DNA of 58,160 bases from Amycolatopsis acididurans (lineage in GTDB: Bacteria > Actinomycetota > Actinomycetes > Mycobacteriales > Pseudonocardiaceae). The stretch covers positions 1 through 58,160 of the forward strand of contig NZ_JAAXLS010000041.1 of NCBI RefSeq assembly GCF_012328925.1. The letters run 5' to 3'. A program made the position numbers and the translations under genes. Shown here piece by piece: positions 24,733 to 33,285 of the stretch (positions are counted from its first letter, which is position 1; each line of letters begins with the position of its first letter). The notes under the pieces were generated by a model. The model worked only from the letters and a program-made list of their open reading frames with translations. It did not search any database and was not told where the DNA came from.

Positions 24733-25161
24733 TCAGGACGGGCGGTGTTTCGGCGAACCCGGCCTTCCGCCCCGGAGGCGACCGGCGACAAGACCTGTCG
24801 CCGCCCCCACCACGAGCGCTGCCAGCGCGGTCAGCCCGATCTGTCTGACGTCTCGCGTCACCGGGTTCATCAGCACGAGCGGCAGCACAAGCAGATATCC
24901 GCACAATGCCGACGCCGATGCCTGCGCGATCGGCACTCGGGCCTCTCCAGTCCGGTAACCGGCCACGACGAAAGCCACCACGGCGACGATGCTGAGCCAT
25001 ATCGAGCCGAGTACGGGAACCAGATGGGCCACGATCGGCAACAGCAGCCCGCCGACCACGAGTACGGTGAACGCGCGAGAGGCCCCGCGCACCACGGCGA
25101 TCACGTCCAGTGCGGGCGCGCGCTCGCCAGCGCCCTGAGCTCCTGCGGCCATCCCTCTCAC
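24733..25161 (-). CDS. Small four-segment membrane protein upstream of yrbE (142 aa)
   Basis: A 142-residue protein with four hydrophobic segments (about 28-48, 52-72, 84-101, 108-126) and a basic C-terminus GRLRGGRPGSPKHRPS. I recognise no family. It starts at GTG 25161, with GAGGAGG five bases upstream and only 10 bases after the sigma factor stop; ATG 25152 is possible but lacks a ribosome site. It is 40 bases before the first permease. It has no ZAS-type HxxxCxxC motif, so nothing directly shows an anti-sigma role, though its place behind an ECF sigma gene makes that worth testing. Confidence 0.65.
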   Translation of the reverse strand: MRGMAAGAQGAGERAPALDVIAVVRGASRAFTVLVVGGLLLPIVAHLVPVLGSIWLSIVAVVAFVVAGYRTGEARVPIAQASASALCGYLLVLPLVLMNPVTRDVRQIGLTALAALVVGAATGLVAGRLRGGRPGSPKHRPS

Positions 25162-25171
25162 CTCACCCTCC

Positions 25172-25768
25172 TCACGCGGCGATCGCCGTGCTGACGGCCG
25201 GGTCCTGGTGCAGCAGCTCGCGCAGGCGGCGCACCGCGCGGTGCTGCAGAGCGCGCACGGAGGCCGGATCGCGGTCCAGCAGCGCGGCCGCCTCCGCGAC
25301 CGTCCGGTCGAAGAAGAACCGCAGAAGCAGGCAGTTGCGCTGGTCGTCCGTCAAATCCCGGAGTGCTCCGCGCACTCGGGCGCACCGTGCCCGGCGCACG
25401 ATCTCGTCGGCGGGATCGCCGGCCGGTTGCTCGCGACCGTGCGGCACCTCGCCGTAGACCTCGTAGCGGGCCCGGCCGGAACGCGCTTGATCGATGAGGA
25501 GATTACGGGCGATCGTCACCAGCCAGGCCCGCACATCCTTGCCCCGCGACTCGAGCGAGCCGATCGACCGCAGTGCACGGGCGAACACCTCACTGGTCAC
25601 GTCCTCGGCCAGGAACCGGTTGCCGGAGCGAGAAAACGCATACGCGTAGACATCCCTCGCGTACCGGCGATAGAGGATCTCGAACGCATCGCCCTCTCCT
25701 TGCTGAATCGCTCGAACGAGCGTCCAGCCGAGGTCCTCCGGGCCGAGGTGGTGAACGGCACTGTCCAT
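25172..25768 (-). CDS. ECF-type RNA polymerase sigma factor
   Basis: A 198-residue sigma factor with region 2 (LYRRYARDVYAYAFSRSGN, AEDVTSEVFARAL, VRAWLVTIARNLLIDQARS) and region 4 (LRDLTDDQRNCLLLRFFFDR, VAEAAALLDRDPASVRALQH, RAVRRLRELL). No region 1 or 3 is present. ATG 25768 with GGGAGAG upstream is chosen; the frame extends further but without a better site. It heads a run of minus-strand genes that continues into Mce locus 1, so it may control that operon or itself. The classical zinc anti-sigma gene is absent next to it. The 208-base gap on its upstream side should contain the promoter. Confidence 0.88.
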   Translation of the reverse strand: MDSAVHHLGPEDLGWTLVRAIQQGEGDAFEILYRRYARDVYAYAFSRSGNRFLAEDVTSEVFARALRSIGSLESRGKDVRAWLVTIARNLLIDQARSGRARYEVYGEVPHGREQPAGDPADEIVRRARCARVRGALRDLTDDQRNCLLLRFFFDRTVAEAAALLDRDPASVRALQHRAVRRLRELLHQDPAVSTAIAA

Positions 25769-25976
25769 GTGAAGATCTCTCCCGACACCATCGTCTGTCC
25801 GAAGCAGAATGATTGAGCCCGGGCCCGGCCGGTACCAGCGTCCGGGCCAGCCTTGGCCCGGAGGGGCCACGGCGCGGGTCGTCCTGTTGGGACAGCGGTG
25901 GGCGGCAGGTCAGCGACCGTCGCGTCGGCTTTCGAAACCGGCGGGTTCCGCCTTCCGGCTTCCCCCGCCGCCTCAA

Positions 25977-26783
25977 CTACCGTCCGGCGAGCTCGGCTAC
26001 GACCGGAGCCAACGTGTCGGCGAAGTCGGCGCCGAAGACGATATAGGAGAAGCCGATCTCCTCCCGTCGGCGCTGGATTTCCTCCGCGGCGGCCGCCGGG
26101 TCGGCCGGAAGTATGGCCAGCGAGTCCACGGCGCGAAGCGCAGCAGGGTCGGTGTCGGGAGGCGCCATGAACGGCGCGACCCTGTCCCCGACGACCGACA
26201 CGTGGAGCGCGAGCTCGACGTCCCGGACAGCGTGGAAGTCGCGTGCCAGCCGCGTGACTTCGCCCCGCGGTTCATCCGGGACCTGTACGAAGGTGACCGT
26301 GTCCGCGACCTCGGCCGCCAGCGCCCGGGCCTTCGGACCGCGTACAGCCATCGCCACAGGCGTGTGACGGCCGGGGCCGTCGAGATCTCGCAGCGCCTGC
26401 ACGGTCTCACGTACCCGGACCAGCCGCTCGTTCGGCGGGACGGCGGGCATGCCCTTTTCGCGGAGCTCCTCCTCGATTCCCGGCCTGCCGGTGCCGATGC
26501 CCAACTCGAAGCGACCGCCGGTGAGCTCCGACAGCGAGTGCGCTTCCCACGCCGTCATCCACGCCGGGCGCAGCGGACAGGCATACACCCAGGTGCCCAC
26601 ACGCAGGTCGGTCAGGGCCGCGGCGGTGGCCAGCGTGGGGCCGGGCGCCGGTTGCAGGCGCGGGAAATCCGGCATCAGCAGCGTCGAGTAGCCACTGTCG
26701 GCGATGCGGCGCACCTGGGCCAGCCACGTCGGCAGGTCAGTGCCGAACGGGGCAACGACCCCGAATCGAAACGGTCTCGTCAT
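25977..26783 (-). CDS. LLM-class flavin/F420-dependent oxidoreductase
   Basis: A 268-residue luciferase-like TIM barrel protein. The N-terminus RFGVVAPFGTDLPTWLAQVR and ADSGYSTLLMPDFPRLQPAP, followed by LRVGTWVYACPLRPAWMTA and GRFELGIGTGRPGIEEELRE, fits the short LLM group (F420-type, TIGR03621-like) common in actinomycetes. The cofactor is probably F420H2 or FMN; the substrate cannot be told. ATG 26783 has AGAGGAA upstream. It stands alone between the sigma factor gene and a divergent small membrane protein gene. Confidence 0.82.
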   Translation of the reverse strand: MTRPFRFGVVAPFGTDLPTWLAQVRRIADSGYSTLLMPDFPRLQPAPGPTLATAAALTDLRVGTWVYACPLRPAWMTAWEAHSLSELTGGRFELGIGTGRPGIEEELREKGMPAVPPNERLVRVRETVQALRDLDGPGRHTPVAMAVRGPKARALAAEVADTVTFVQVPDEPRGEVTRLARDFHAVRDVELALHVSVVGDRVAPFMAPPDTDPAALRAVDSLAILPADPAAAAEEIQRRREEIGFSYIVFGADFADTLAPVVAELAGR

Positions 26784-26917
26784 GCTTGGATTCCTCTCTA
26801 CGGTCGGCGAGATCACCGGCCCTCCCACCCTGGGAAGGTATGTCCAGGGATACAGACGACGGATCCACCGGAAAATCATCGGTGCGGCCCGGGCGCGTCG
26901 CGCGTTAGATTCATCCG

Positions 26918-27337
26918 GTGCGGACGCAGATGGCGGTACGGGTCGGCTGGATCTGCCTGCTCGTGGTCAGCGCCGGGATTCTCGGGTTCGGTGTGGTCCT
27001 CGCCGTGGCGCCGCCGGCCGGTGATGGGGCGCTGTACCGCGCGGACGGGCTGGCCTCGTGCGGGCTCGGGCTGTTCGGCGCGCTGATCTCCGTGGTGCCG
27101 TTCCGGCGAAGGGAGCGGTGGGCCTGGTTCGTGTTGTGGTTCTACCCGCTGTTCTGGCTCGCGCACCTCGTGTTCGGGCTGCCACCCGGCAAGGACCACG
27201 TCCACCAGGTGGTGTTCATCGCGCTGTCGCTGGCCGGTCTGCTCCTGCCCATGCGGATGTTCTTCGGCGGCACCGCCGGTGTGGGGCGCGCCCCGAGCCA
27301 GCCAGGAGGCGTGGGCGAGGACACGGGGCGCTCGTGA
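26918..27337 (+). CDS. Small four-segment membrane protein (139 aa)
   Basis: A 139-residue protein with hydrophobic segments at about 8-30, 45-63, 68-88 and 96-115, and a polar Gly/Pro-rich tail. I recognise no family beyond a generic actinobacterial small integral membrane protein. Two starts are possible, GTG 26918 and ATG 26930, neither with a clear ribosome site, so leaderless translation is possible. It is divergent from the LLM oxidoreductase with 134 bases between. Confidence 0.6.
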   Translation: MRTQMAVRVGWICLLVVSAGILGFGVVLAVAPPAGDGALYRADGLASCGLGLFGALISVVPFRRRERWAWFVLWFYPLFWLAHLVFGLPPGKDHVHQVVFIALSLAGLLLPMRMFFGGTAGVGRAPSQPGGVGEDTGRS

Positions 27338-27456
27338 ATTTCCGCCGCGTCTGTGAACGTTTCCGCTGAGCACGATCCTTGAACGGATATCAATGGGAAT
27401 TCGCCACCCATCGATGAGGTTGTTTTTTTCCAAATAGGTTGCCAGAATCCGCGGCC

Positions 27457-27834
27457 ATGAGTTACCAGCCGCCCGGTCCGCAGGACCGGTATCCGTATCC
27501 CGCGCGTGATCCGTATCAGGATGCGCAGGGTTATCGCGAGCGTGACCGGCGCGCCGATCGGGGCGCCGAAACGGTCGCGAACGTCGTTCGTGTCGTCGTC
27601 GGGCTGGTCATTCTGATCTTCGCCCTGCATGTGCTGTTCGTCGTGCTGGACGCCAATCACCACAACGGGTTCGTGCGCGCGATCTACATGCTGGCGAAGG
27701 GGTTGGTACTGGGGCTGGGCGATGTGTTCACGCCGGACGACGCCGTGCTCGGCGTGGTCATGAACTACGCGCTCGCCGCGCTGATCTACGCGGTCGTGGG
27801 CCAGTTGATCATCCGTGCGCTGCGTCGCCGCTGA
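27457..27834 (+). CDS. Small membrane protein with Tyr/Pro-rich head (125 aa)
   Basis: A 125-residue protein. The first 40 residues are polar and repetitive in Tyr, Pro, Arg and Asp (YPYPARDPYQDAQGY). Two hydrophobic segments follow (VVRVVVGLVILIFALHVLFV and LGVVMNYALAALIYAVVGQLII), ending in ALRRR. It resembles the small actinobacterial membrane proteins of unknown role. Start ATG 27457; the region just upstream is AT-rich for this genome (a run of seven T at 27423-27429), which may mark a promoter. It is on the same strand as the preceding small membrane protein gene, 119 bases away. Confidence 0.6.
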   Translation: MSYQPPGPQDRYPYPARDPYQDAQGYRERDRRADRGAETVANVVRVVVGLVILIFALHVLFVVLDANHHNGFVRAIYMLAKGLVLGLGDVFTPDDAVLGVVMNYALAALIYAVVGQLIIRALRRR

Positions 27835-28067
27835 CCGGCTGAGCGGCACGGGCATCTCGTCATAGTTTGTGGCAGGACTTCATGGGCAGACACCGGTTCG
27901 ACGATCCGGACGGATCGCGTCGTTGGGGTGGTCCGGCGCTGACGCATGAGCCGGCCGCCCCGGGGTCGCGCCGACACGTGCGGACCTGCGAGCAGACAAC
28001 CGTGCCGCTTCCGACGCCGAATGCGAGCGGCGAAGCAACGCCGGCGGACGCCGAGCAGCCGTCGTGA
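27835..28067. other. Gene-poor stretch before the broken HATPase gene
   Basis: No convincing gene. Short open frames here have no ribosome site and no recognisable product. It leads directly into the pseudogene at 28068 and is part of about 1 kb of debris between the small membrane protein and the sialidase-like gene. Confidence 0.4.
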
Positions 28068-28334
28068 CCCTGAACCTCCTACGAGGCGATGGCCAACGTG
28101 GTCACGCGCGCCGACCCGGACGCAACGTCGGGCACCATGACCGTCACCGCCGGCCCCGACGGGCTCATGGTCACGGTGACCGACAACCGCCGCTGCCATG
28201 ACAATCCCAGCTCATCCCACGCGGGCCTCGGCCTGCCGCTGATCCCAGCCCTGGCACCGGAATCCAGCAGCACCACCGGGCCGACCGGCACCACCGTCCG
28301 GATGCACTGGCCCACGCCCACCACACTGTCCTAA
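28068..28334 (+). pseudogene. Remnant of a HATPase (anti-sigma/serine kinase type) gene
   Basis: The frame reads SYEAMANVVTRADP, then TMTVTAGPDGLMVTVTDN, AGLGLPLIPALA and TGPTGTTVRMHWP, which is the order of N-box, strand, G-box and final strand in RsbW/SpoIIAB-like ATP-binding domains. The N-terminal half is missing, there is no start codon with a ribosome site (only ATG 28089 inside the N-box), and the Asp-x-Gly part of the ATP lid is disturbed (DNRRCHD). I read it as a decayed gene end. A short functional protein from ATG 28089 is unlikely. Confidence 0.5.
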
Positions 28335-28841
28335 CCCGACGCGGGTGGCACCGGTAGCGCGCAGCACCCAACGCGGTGTCAGAAGTCGGATAAAGATCCA
28401 GCACTCGGCCAGATCAACCACCACCGACGCCGACAGAGGCGTCAGCGCCGTCACGGCCGTGAGCCGTCCCGCCAGAACAGCCGGCCGCGTCGGCGCCCTC
28501 GCGCTGCCGGAATCCAGTTCGGCGCAGGGTTTCCGGAACGCTGGACACTATCGCCATCGCGGTCGGCGCTGAATGCGATCACTGGTCCGCAAGGAATCAC
28601 CGGCCCCGGCGGCCCCCTCGCGCTCGCCCGGTTCACCCGGTCCGGCACGGTGAGCACCACGCGGTACAACCACTACTCACCGCTCGCCAGCGTAGCCCCG
28701 CCGGAAGACGGCGAAACCGCTGTCAGGCGACCCGATTGAACGTCGTTTGCCAGCGATGTCTCCCGTGATCCTTGTGTTTTCACTCGTTCGAGTGTTTTGA
28801 TCGCGGCCACCCGTCGTTGTCACCGAGACGCAGGAGTAGTG
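28335..28841. other. Intergenic stretch of about 500 bases
   Basis: I see no gene with a supported start. A short plus-strand frame (about 28572-28737, ending at TGA) has coding-like composition but no match I recognise. The last bases hold the ribosome site for the sialidase-like gene (CAGGAG at 28831-28836), so its promoter should be in the right-hand part. Confidence 0.4.
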
Positions 28842-30224
28842 ATGGCCGGCTTTCGCTCGCAGTCTACGGCGGTGGTGCTTCGGTGGTGTGCCACGGTGAT
28901 GACCGCGAGCGTGGGCGCCGTCGTGCTCACCGCTGCGGCCTCGCCGACCGTCCCGGCGGCCGCCACCTTCTCCACCGGGCGACTGCAGGTCCAGACCGTG
29001 GGACAGTCGGGTTGCGGGACGAATCAGGCCGGTGAGCCCTCGATTCATGTCTCGAAGGCGGGGCTGGTCGGGATCAGCTCGGAGAACGGGCTGGGCGCCG
29101 GCAGTCAGTACTGGCGTGGTCCGGCGTCGGCGAGCGGCTGCGGCCTGACATATGCGGGACAACCCAACGCGGTCAACGGAAGGGGCCTGGCCGGTGGTGA
29201 CACCGACACCGCCTTCGCCCCTGAGAAGTCCTCCTCGGGCACCTACCGAGCCTATGTCGCGAGTCTGAACCTCGGCTCCGTCAACGTCGCGGTCTCCACT
29301 GACGACGGTGCGAGTTTCTCGCAGACACCGGTGCAGGCCGGGCTCCCGTTGGACGATCGCGAGTGGATCGCCGCCTACGGTGCCGACACGTCACTGCTGA
29401 GCTATCACGACATCGCCACCAACAACATCGACATGCTGCGCTCGGACAACGGCGGCAACCTCTACAGCCATATCGCGCGGGTCATCCCCGACACCGACTA
29501 CAAGGCCACCAACAACGAACTGGGCAACCTCGCCATCGATCACCGCAACGGCTCGCCGGTCACGGGCGGTTTCTGGGCCTACCAGTCCTTCGTCGCCCCC
29601 AGCGCCGCAGGCGCAACCACCAACAACGAAGCATTCCTCGGCGTGTCCGACGACGGCGGCCACACCTGGACGGACAAACCGATTCCGTGCAGCACCGCGT
29701 TTGGCAAAAATGGCCTGGACCACCAGTTCCCGAACGTGTCCGTCGCACCGGACGGGACGCTGTACTACGCCGTCTCCAACAACGACGCCGTCTACGTGGC
29801 CCGCTCCGCCGACCACGGTGACAACTGGAGTTGTTCCGGTCCGGTAAGCACCACCAAGGCCGCCGTGATGCCCTGGCTCGTGGCCACCAGTAACGGGGTC
29901 GACCTGGTCTACTACGGCACCCCCGACACGGTGAAGCCCGGCGCTACCGACTCCCGCACCTGGTCTGTCTACTTCGCACAGAACACGCAGGGCAGTGGCT
30001 GGTCGACCAGCCAGGTCTCTCCGGTGCACAAGGGAGCCATCTGCGATACCGGCATTACCTGCAACTCCGGGCGCCAGCTACTGGACGATTTCGGCGTCGA
30101 CACCGACCAGAACGGGTTCGCCCACATCGCCTACACCACCGACAGCCCCTCCCTCGGCGGTTCCGGCAGCGCCACCGGCTACGCGGCCCAGACCAGCGGC
30201 ATCCTCGCCGGATACCCGAACTGA
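28842..30224 (+). CDS. Secreted sialidase-like protein with Asp-box repeats
   Basis: A 460-residue protein with a signal peptide (LRWCATVMTASVGAVVLTAAASPTVPAAA region, about 1-45). Asp-box (BNR) motifs of the S-x-D-x-G-x-T-W type appear as STDDGASF, SDDGGHTW and SADHGDNW, typical of a beta-propeller. Exo-alpha-sialidases and relatives cleave glycans, but I cannot see the full arginine triad, so only the fold is secure. Cys pairs (CGTNQ, SGCG; AICDTGITC) could form disulfides outside. ATG 28842 with AGGAG upstream. It stands alone with decayed genes on both sides, which suggests a transferred or recently rearranged region. Confidence 0.75.
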   Translation: MAGFRSQSTAVVLRWCATVMTASVGAVVLTAAASPTVPAAATFSTGRLQVQTVGQSGCGTNQAGEPSIHVSKAGLVGISSENGLGAGSQYWRGPASASGCGLTYAGQPNAVNGRGLAGGDTDTAFAPEKSSSGTYRAYVASLNLGSVNVAVSTDDGASFSQTPVQAGLPLDDREWIAAYGADTSLLSYHDIATNNIDMLRSDNGGNLYSHIARVIPDTDYKATNNELGNLAIDHRNGSPVTGGFWAYQSFVAPSAAGATTNNEAFLGVSDDGGHTWTDKPIPCSTAFGKNGLDHQFPNVSVAPDGTLYYAVSNNDAVYVARSADHGDNWSCSGPVSTTKAAVMPWLVATSNGVDLVYYGTPDTVKPGATDSRTWSVYFAQNTQGSGWSTSQVSPVHKGAICDTGITCNSGRQLLDDFGVDTDQNGFAHIAYTTDSPSLGGSGSATGYAAQTSGILAGYPN

Positions 30225-30305
30225 ACCGGTTCGCCTCACCGTGTGGCGGCGCACCCGCACAACACTCCCGACCGACTCCGCAGCGCAGGAGGGCTTGGCC
30301 CCTGC

Positions 30306-30507
30306 TCACGCGCCGGGGCCAGCCACCGACGCCTCCACAGCACGCAGGAAAGTGGACTTGCCCGCGCCCGAACCTCCGAGCAGGGCGCCGGAAGTTGGTG
30401 CCGGCCTCCCACAGGTCGTCGGGGATCGCGGAGGCGCCGGCGATGATGTTGAACAGGCCGCGGGAACAGGAAGTTCGCCAATGTTCCGGGCCGGCCGGGT
30501 CCCACAT
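30306..30507 (-). pseudogene. Frameshifted remnant of a P-loop ATPase gene
   Basis: Read on the minus strand, one frame gives GLFNIIAGASAIPDDLWEAG and, after a frameshift, another frame gives LLGGSGAGKSTFLRAVEA followed by a stop at 30306. The latter is a clean Walker A motif (GGSGAGKST). No intact protein can be made: there is no start codon with a ribosome site and the frame breaks between the two segments. It lies between the sialidase-like gene and the end of Mce locus 2. Confidence 0.45.
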
Positions 30508-30537
30508 CGTGGGGTCAGGCGCCGGGGACCTGCGTGG

Positions 30538-31251
30538 TCAGAAGGGTTGGATGTTGTCGATCAGCCACCCGTCTCCCGTGTGCTTCATCGTGACCGACAC
30601 CCGGTTCTGGCTCACCTGCGCCGGTTGCCTGGCGTCGTTGCTGGAGACCAGGACCTCGTCGACGTAGACGAGGCACGTCGCGGTGTTGTCGTCGTCCGAC
30701 AGGTTCACCAGGCCCGCTCCCCGGACCAGCGCCCTCGTGACCGCGTTCTGCTTGGCGGCCATGACCTTGACCGTCTTGTCGAAGACACCCCGGAACGTGC
30801 CGGCGTAGGACGAGGTCATCTGCTGCGCGGCCTGGTTCTCCGCGGCGTCGAGCGACCGGTAGTCGTAGGTCAGGACCGTCGGCAGCTTGCCTGCCGCGGC
30901 CCTCACCGCCGCCTGCCCGGCGTCCGAGGGGAAGCTGCCGACCGTGTAGTTCCCGTCCGGCGCCACCGTGGGCTGCACGTCCGGCGGGGCCGGACGGGTC
31001 AGCAGATACCCGACGCCCGTACCCGCTGCCACGACGAGCAGCGCCAGCACCGACACGACCACCTTGTAGCGAGTGGACAGTCGCTTCGTGGGCGGCTCGC
31101 GATCTTCCTTACCCTCCGCGGGTTCGGCCTTCTCGTCCACCGCCGACGTCTCCGCCGCGGCGTTCTCGGCGCGCGGGCGTGGGCTCGGCCGTGCCGACTC
31201 GGATTCCTCTGGTAGCACGTCGGATTCGGTGGCTTCCTGCTTCGCGTTCAT
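30538..31251 (-). CDS. Mce-associated membrane protein, second of locus 2
   Basis: A 237-residue protein with a long charged cytosolic N-terminal region (about 1-64, rich in Glu, Ala and Pro), one membrane segment (VVVSVLALLVVAAGTGVGYL) and an outside domain of about 150 residues. It contains ALVRGAGLVNLSDDDNTATC and ends with VTMKHTGDGWLIDNIQPF, typical of the Mas proteins. Such proteins stabilise Mce complexes (OmamA is a known example). ATG 31251 follows AAGGAGG. It is the last gene of locus 2, 14 bases behind the other Mas gene. Confidence 0.85.
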   Translation of the reverse strand: MNAKQEATESDVLPEESESARPSPRPRAENAAAETSAVDEKAEPAEGKEDREPPTKRLSTRYKVVVSVLALLVVAAGTGVGYLLTRPAPPDVQPTVAPDGNYTVGSFPSDAGQAAVRAAAGKLPTVLTYDYRSLDAAENQAAQQMTSSYAGTFRGVFDKTVKVMAAKQNAVTRALVRGAGLVNLSDDDNTATCLVYVDEVLVSSNDARQPAQVSQNRVSVTMKHTGDGWLIDNIQPF

Positions 31252-31265
31252 GGGTCGCTGCCTCC

Positions 31266-31838
31266 TTATCCGACCTGGTTGAACTGGGCCACGAGCCAGC
31301 GCCCGTCGATCAGCTTGAGCTGCTCACGGACCCGGTTGCGGGCCACTTCCTGCTGCCCGTTCGGCGTCTTGGTGGTGACGTCGACCGCCACCAGCACGTC
31401 CGCGGTGTCCCCGTGCTCGTACTCGATCGCGGCGGCGTTGTCGGGCAGCGCCGCGGTGAGGACCAGGCTCTTCGAGGTGAGGCCCTGCCGCACGTCCTGC
31501 TGCTTGCCCGTGTAGTCCGCCTTGAACGGGTCGGCGGCGAGGTCGAGCACGCGCGCCATGTCGGCGTCGGCGCTGTGGAAGTCGAGGCTGAAGAAGTTCT
31601 GCGCCTCCTGCCTCGCCACCGCTTGCGGTCCCTCGTCGAGCGTCTGGCGGCCCCGCCACCACACCACCCCGCCGGTGACGATCAGTCCTAAAAGGATGAT
31701 CACAAGAGCCACCGGGACAACGGTGCGCAGCCGCGGCTTCGCCGGCCACCACCGTCGCGACGCGGACCGGCTCTCCTTCTCCTCGACCGGCTCGTCCGCA
31801 GCCTTCTCGTCCACCGTCTTCTCGTCGGTCTCGGTCAC
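31266..31838 (-). CDS. Mce-associated membrane protein, first of locus 2
   Basis: A 190-residue protein with an acidic head, a basic stretch (RSASRRWWPAKPRLR), one membrane segment (VVPVALVIILLGLIVTGGVV) and an outside domain ending LKLIDGRWLVAQFNQVG, the pattern of Mas proteins. GTG 31838 is preceded by AAGGAGG and lies one base after the MceF stop, so translation is coupled. With the second Mas gene it completes the standard downstream half of a canonical actinobacterial mce operon. Confidence 0.87.
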   Translation of the reverse strand: MTETDEKTVDEKAADEPVEEKESRSASRRWWPAKPRLRTVVPVALVIILLGLIVTGGVVWWRGRQTLDEGPQAVARQEAQNFFSLDFHSADADMARVLDLAADPFKADYTGKQQDVRQGLTSKSLVLTAALPDNAAAIEYEHGDTADVLVAVDVTTKTPNGQQEVARNRVREQLKLIDGRWLVAQFNQVG

Positions 31839-31839
31839 G

Positions 31840-33285
31840 TCAGCCTCCTTGCGCGGTCAGTGGTGCGGTCAGCAGCCAGCCCAGCCCGTCCGGGCCCTGC
31901 GGTATCGGCCCGCCGGTCAGACCACTGAGGTGGTAGGCACTGCCATCGGTCGCGACGACGTCCCCGCTGTTGGGGTCGTACATCGCCATGTCGTGCCCGC
32001 CGCCCGGGGCCGGCGCGCCGGAAGACGGCCCGGACGGTCCCGGCGGGCTCGCGCCGGTGGGGGTGTCCGCGTTCTGCGCTCCCCGCACGTTCGGGGTTCT
32101 CGGGTCGTACGGGGACGCCGCGCAGTGCGCGTTCAGGTTCGCCGGCGTGTCGGCCGTCTCCGCGGGTCCCTGCCCGTCCGCAGGCGCGCCGTTCGGCAGG
32201 TACCGCTTCGTGCCCTGGTAGCCATTGACGCACGGGTCGTCGCTGGGGTCCTTGCCCGGCGTCTGCGAAAGCTGCGCACCGAAGTGCTGGGTCCACAGTG
32301 GCTGCCCCGTCGCCGGGTCGTAGTGACACGTGCTCTGGATCGGCTTGCCGGTGGCCGGATCGTTGTCGTCGCAGTACCGGATCGCGCCGAACTCCGCCTG
32401 CAGCACCCACGGGAACACCACCAGCGTCTTCCGGACTCCTTGCAGGCGCGGCAAGGTCACGTCCGTGAGCGTGATGAGGTGGTTGAGCAGCTGCGGCAGT
32501 GCCGCCTCGTTCTCGGCGAGCAGCCCGGTCACCTGGCTGCCCGCGCGGATGCCGTTGGCGAACGTCTGCGGGAACGTCGAGTCGAGGTCGCGCAGCTCGT
32601 CGGTGAGCCCGGCGAGCTGCGCGGTCAGCGTCGTGATCTGGGCGCCCGCCGCGACCTGCGTGTCGAGCACCGTCGCGCTGGAGTCCATCAGGCCGATCTG
32701 GTCGTGCAGGTTGGCGAGCGAACTGCGGGTCAGGCTGTTGCCGTCGTCGAGCAGGTGCTGCAGATCCGGCCCGGTGCCGCCGAAAGCGGTGGCCAGCTCC
32801 CGCAGGGTGGTGTCGAGGTCCTTGGTGGGGACCGATTTCGCGAGCCCGTCGAGATCGCCCAGCAGGTTCTTGACCGGGACCGGCGTCCTGGTACGGGACA
32901 CCGGGATGACGCTCTCGTTCTGCAGGAACGGCCCGCCCGCGCTGCCCGGGGTCAGCTCGACGTACTGCTCGCCGAGCGCGGAACGCTGGGCGACGGTCGC
33001 GGTGACATCGGTGGGTACCCGCACGCCGTTGTTCATGGTCAGGTTGACCGACACCTTGCCGTCCGGCTCCAGTGTCAGGTCCCGCACCGTGCCGACCGGG
33101 GTGCCGAGCAGGTCGACCTCGGCGCGCGGGTAGATCCCGCCCGGCTCGGCGAAAGTCGCGTGGACCGTATACGGCGGCGAGGCCAGGTCCGTCACCCCGG
33201 TGAAGCGGACCACTGCGTACGCGAGCGCGGTGAGCGCGACGAGCGCGAACACCGCCAGCTGGATCTTGATACCGCGCTGGATCAA
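31840..33285 (-). CDS. mceF: MceF-position MCE protein, locus 2
   Basis: The longest Mce protein of the locus (481 residues). It has an N-terminal segment (IQLAVFALVALTALAYAVV), an MCE domain (GGIYPRAEVDLLGTPVGTV, ALGEQYVELTPGS), a helical region, and a long C-terminal extension with several Cys (YCDDNDPATG, STCHYD, DDPCVN, AHCAAS) and a Pro/Gly-rich part (SPPGPSGPSSGAPAPGGG). Such Cys-containing tails are known in MceF-type proteins. The start is TTG at 33285, overlapping the MceE stop (TTGA). It precedes the two Mas genes. Confidence 0.88.
   Translation of the reverse strand: MIQRGIKIQLAVFALVALTALAYAVVRFTGVTDLASPPYTVHATFAEPGGIYPRAEVDLLGTPVGTVRDLTLEPDGKVSVNLTMNNGVRVPTDVTATVAQRSALGEQYVELTPGSAGGPFLQNESVIPVSRTRTPVPVKNLLGDLDGLAKSVPTKDLDTTLRELATAFGGTGPDLQHLLDDGNSLTRSSLANLHDQIGLMDSSATVLDTQVAAGAQITTLTAQLAGLTDELRDLDSTFPQTFANGIRAGSQVTGLLAENEAALPQLLNHLITLTDVTLPRLQGVRKTLVVFPWVLQAEFGAIRYCDDNDPATGKPIQSTCHYDPATGQPLWTQHFGAQLSQTPGKDPSDDPCVNGYQGTKRYLPNGAPADGQGPAETADTPANLNAHCAASPYDPRTPNVRGAQNADTPTGASPPGPSGPSSGAPAPGGGHDMAMYDPNSGDVVATDGSAYHLSGLTGGPIPQGPDGLGWLLTAPLTAQGG

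Noticed and set aside
24733..25161. Zinc-binding anti-sigma factor behind the ECF sigma gene
   Set aside because: No HxxxCxxC motif and no soluble N-terminal domain; only position would support it, so I left it as an unknown membrane protein.
27867..28067. Small open frame (MWQDFMGRHRFDD...) as a gene
   Set aside because: No ribosome site, no family, composition unlike the real genes; it lies in a debris zone.
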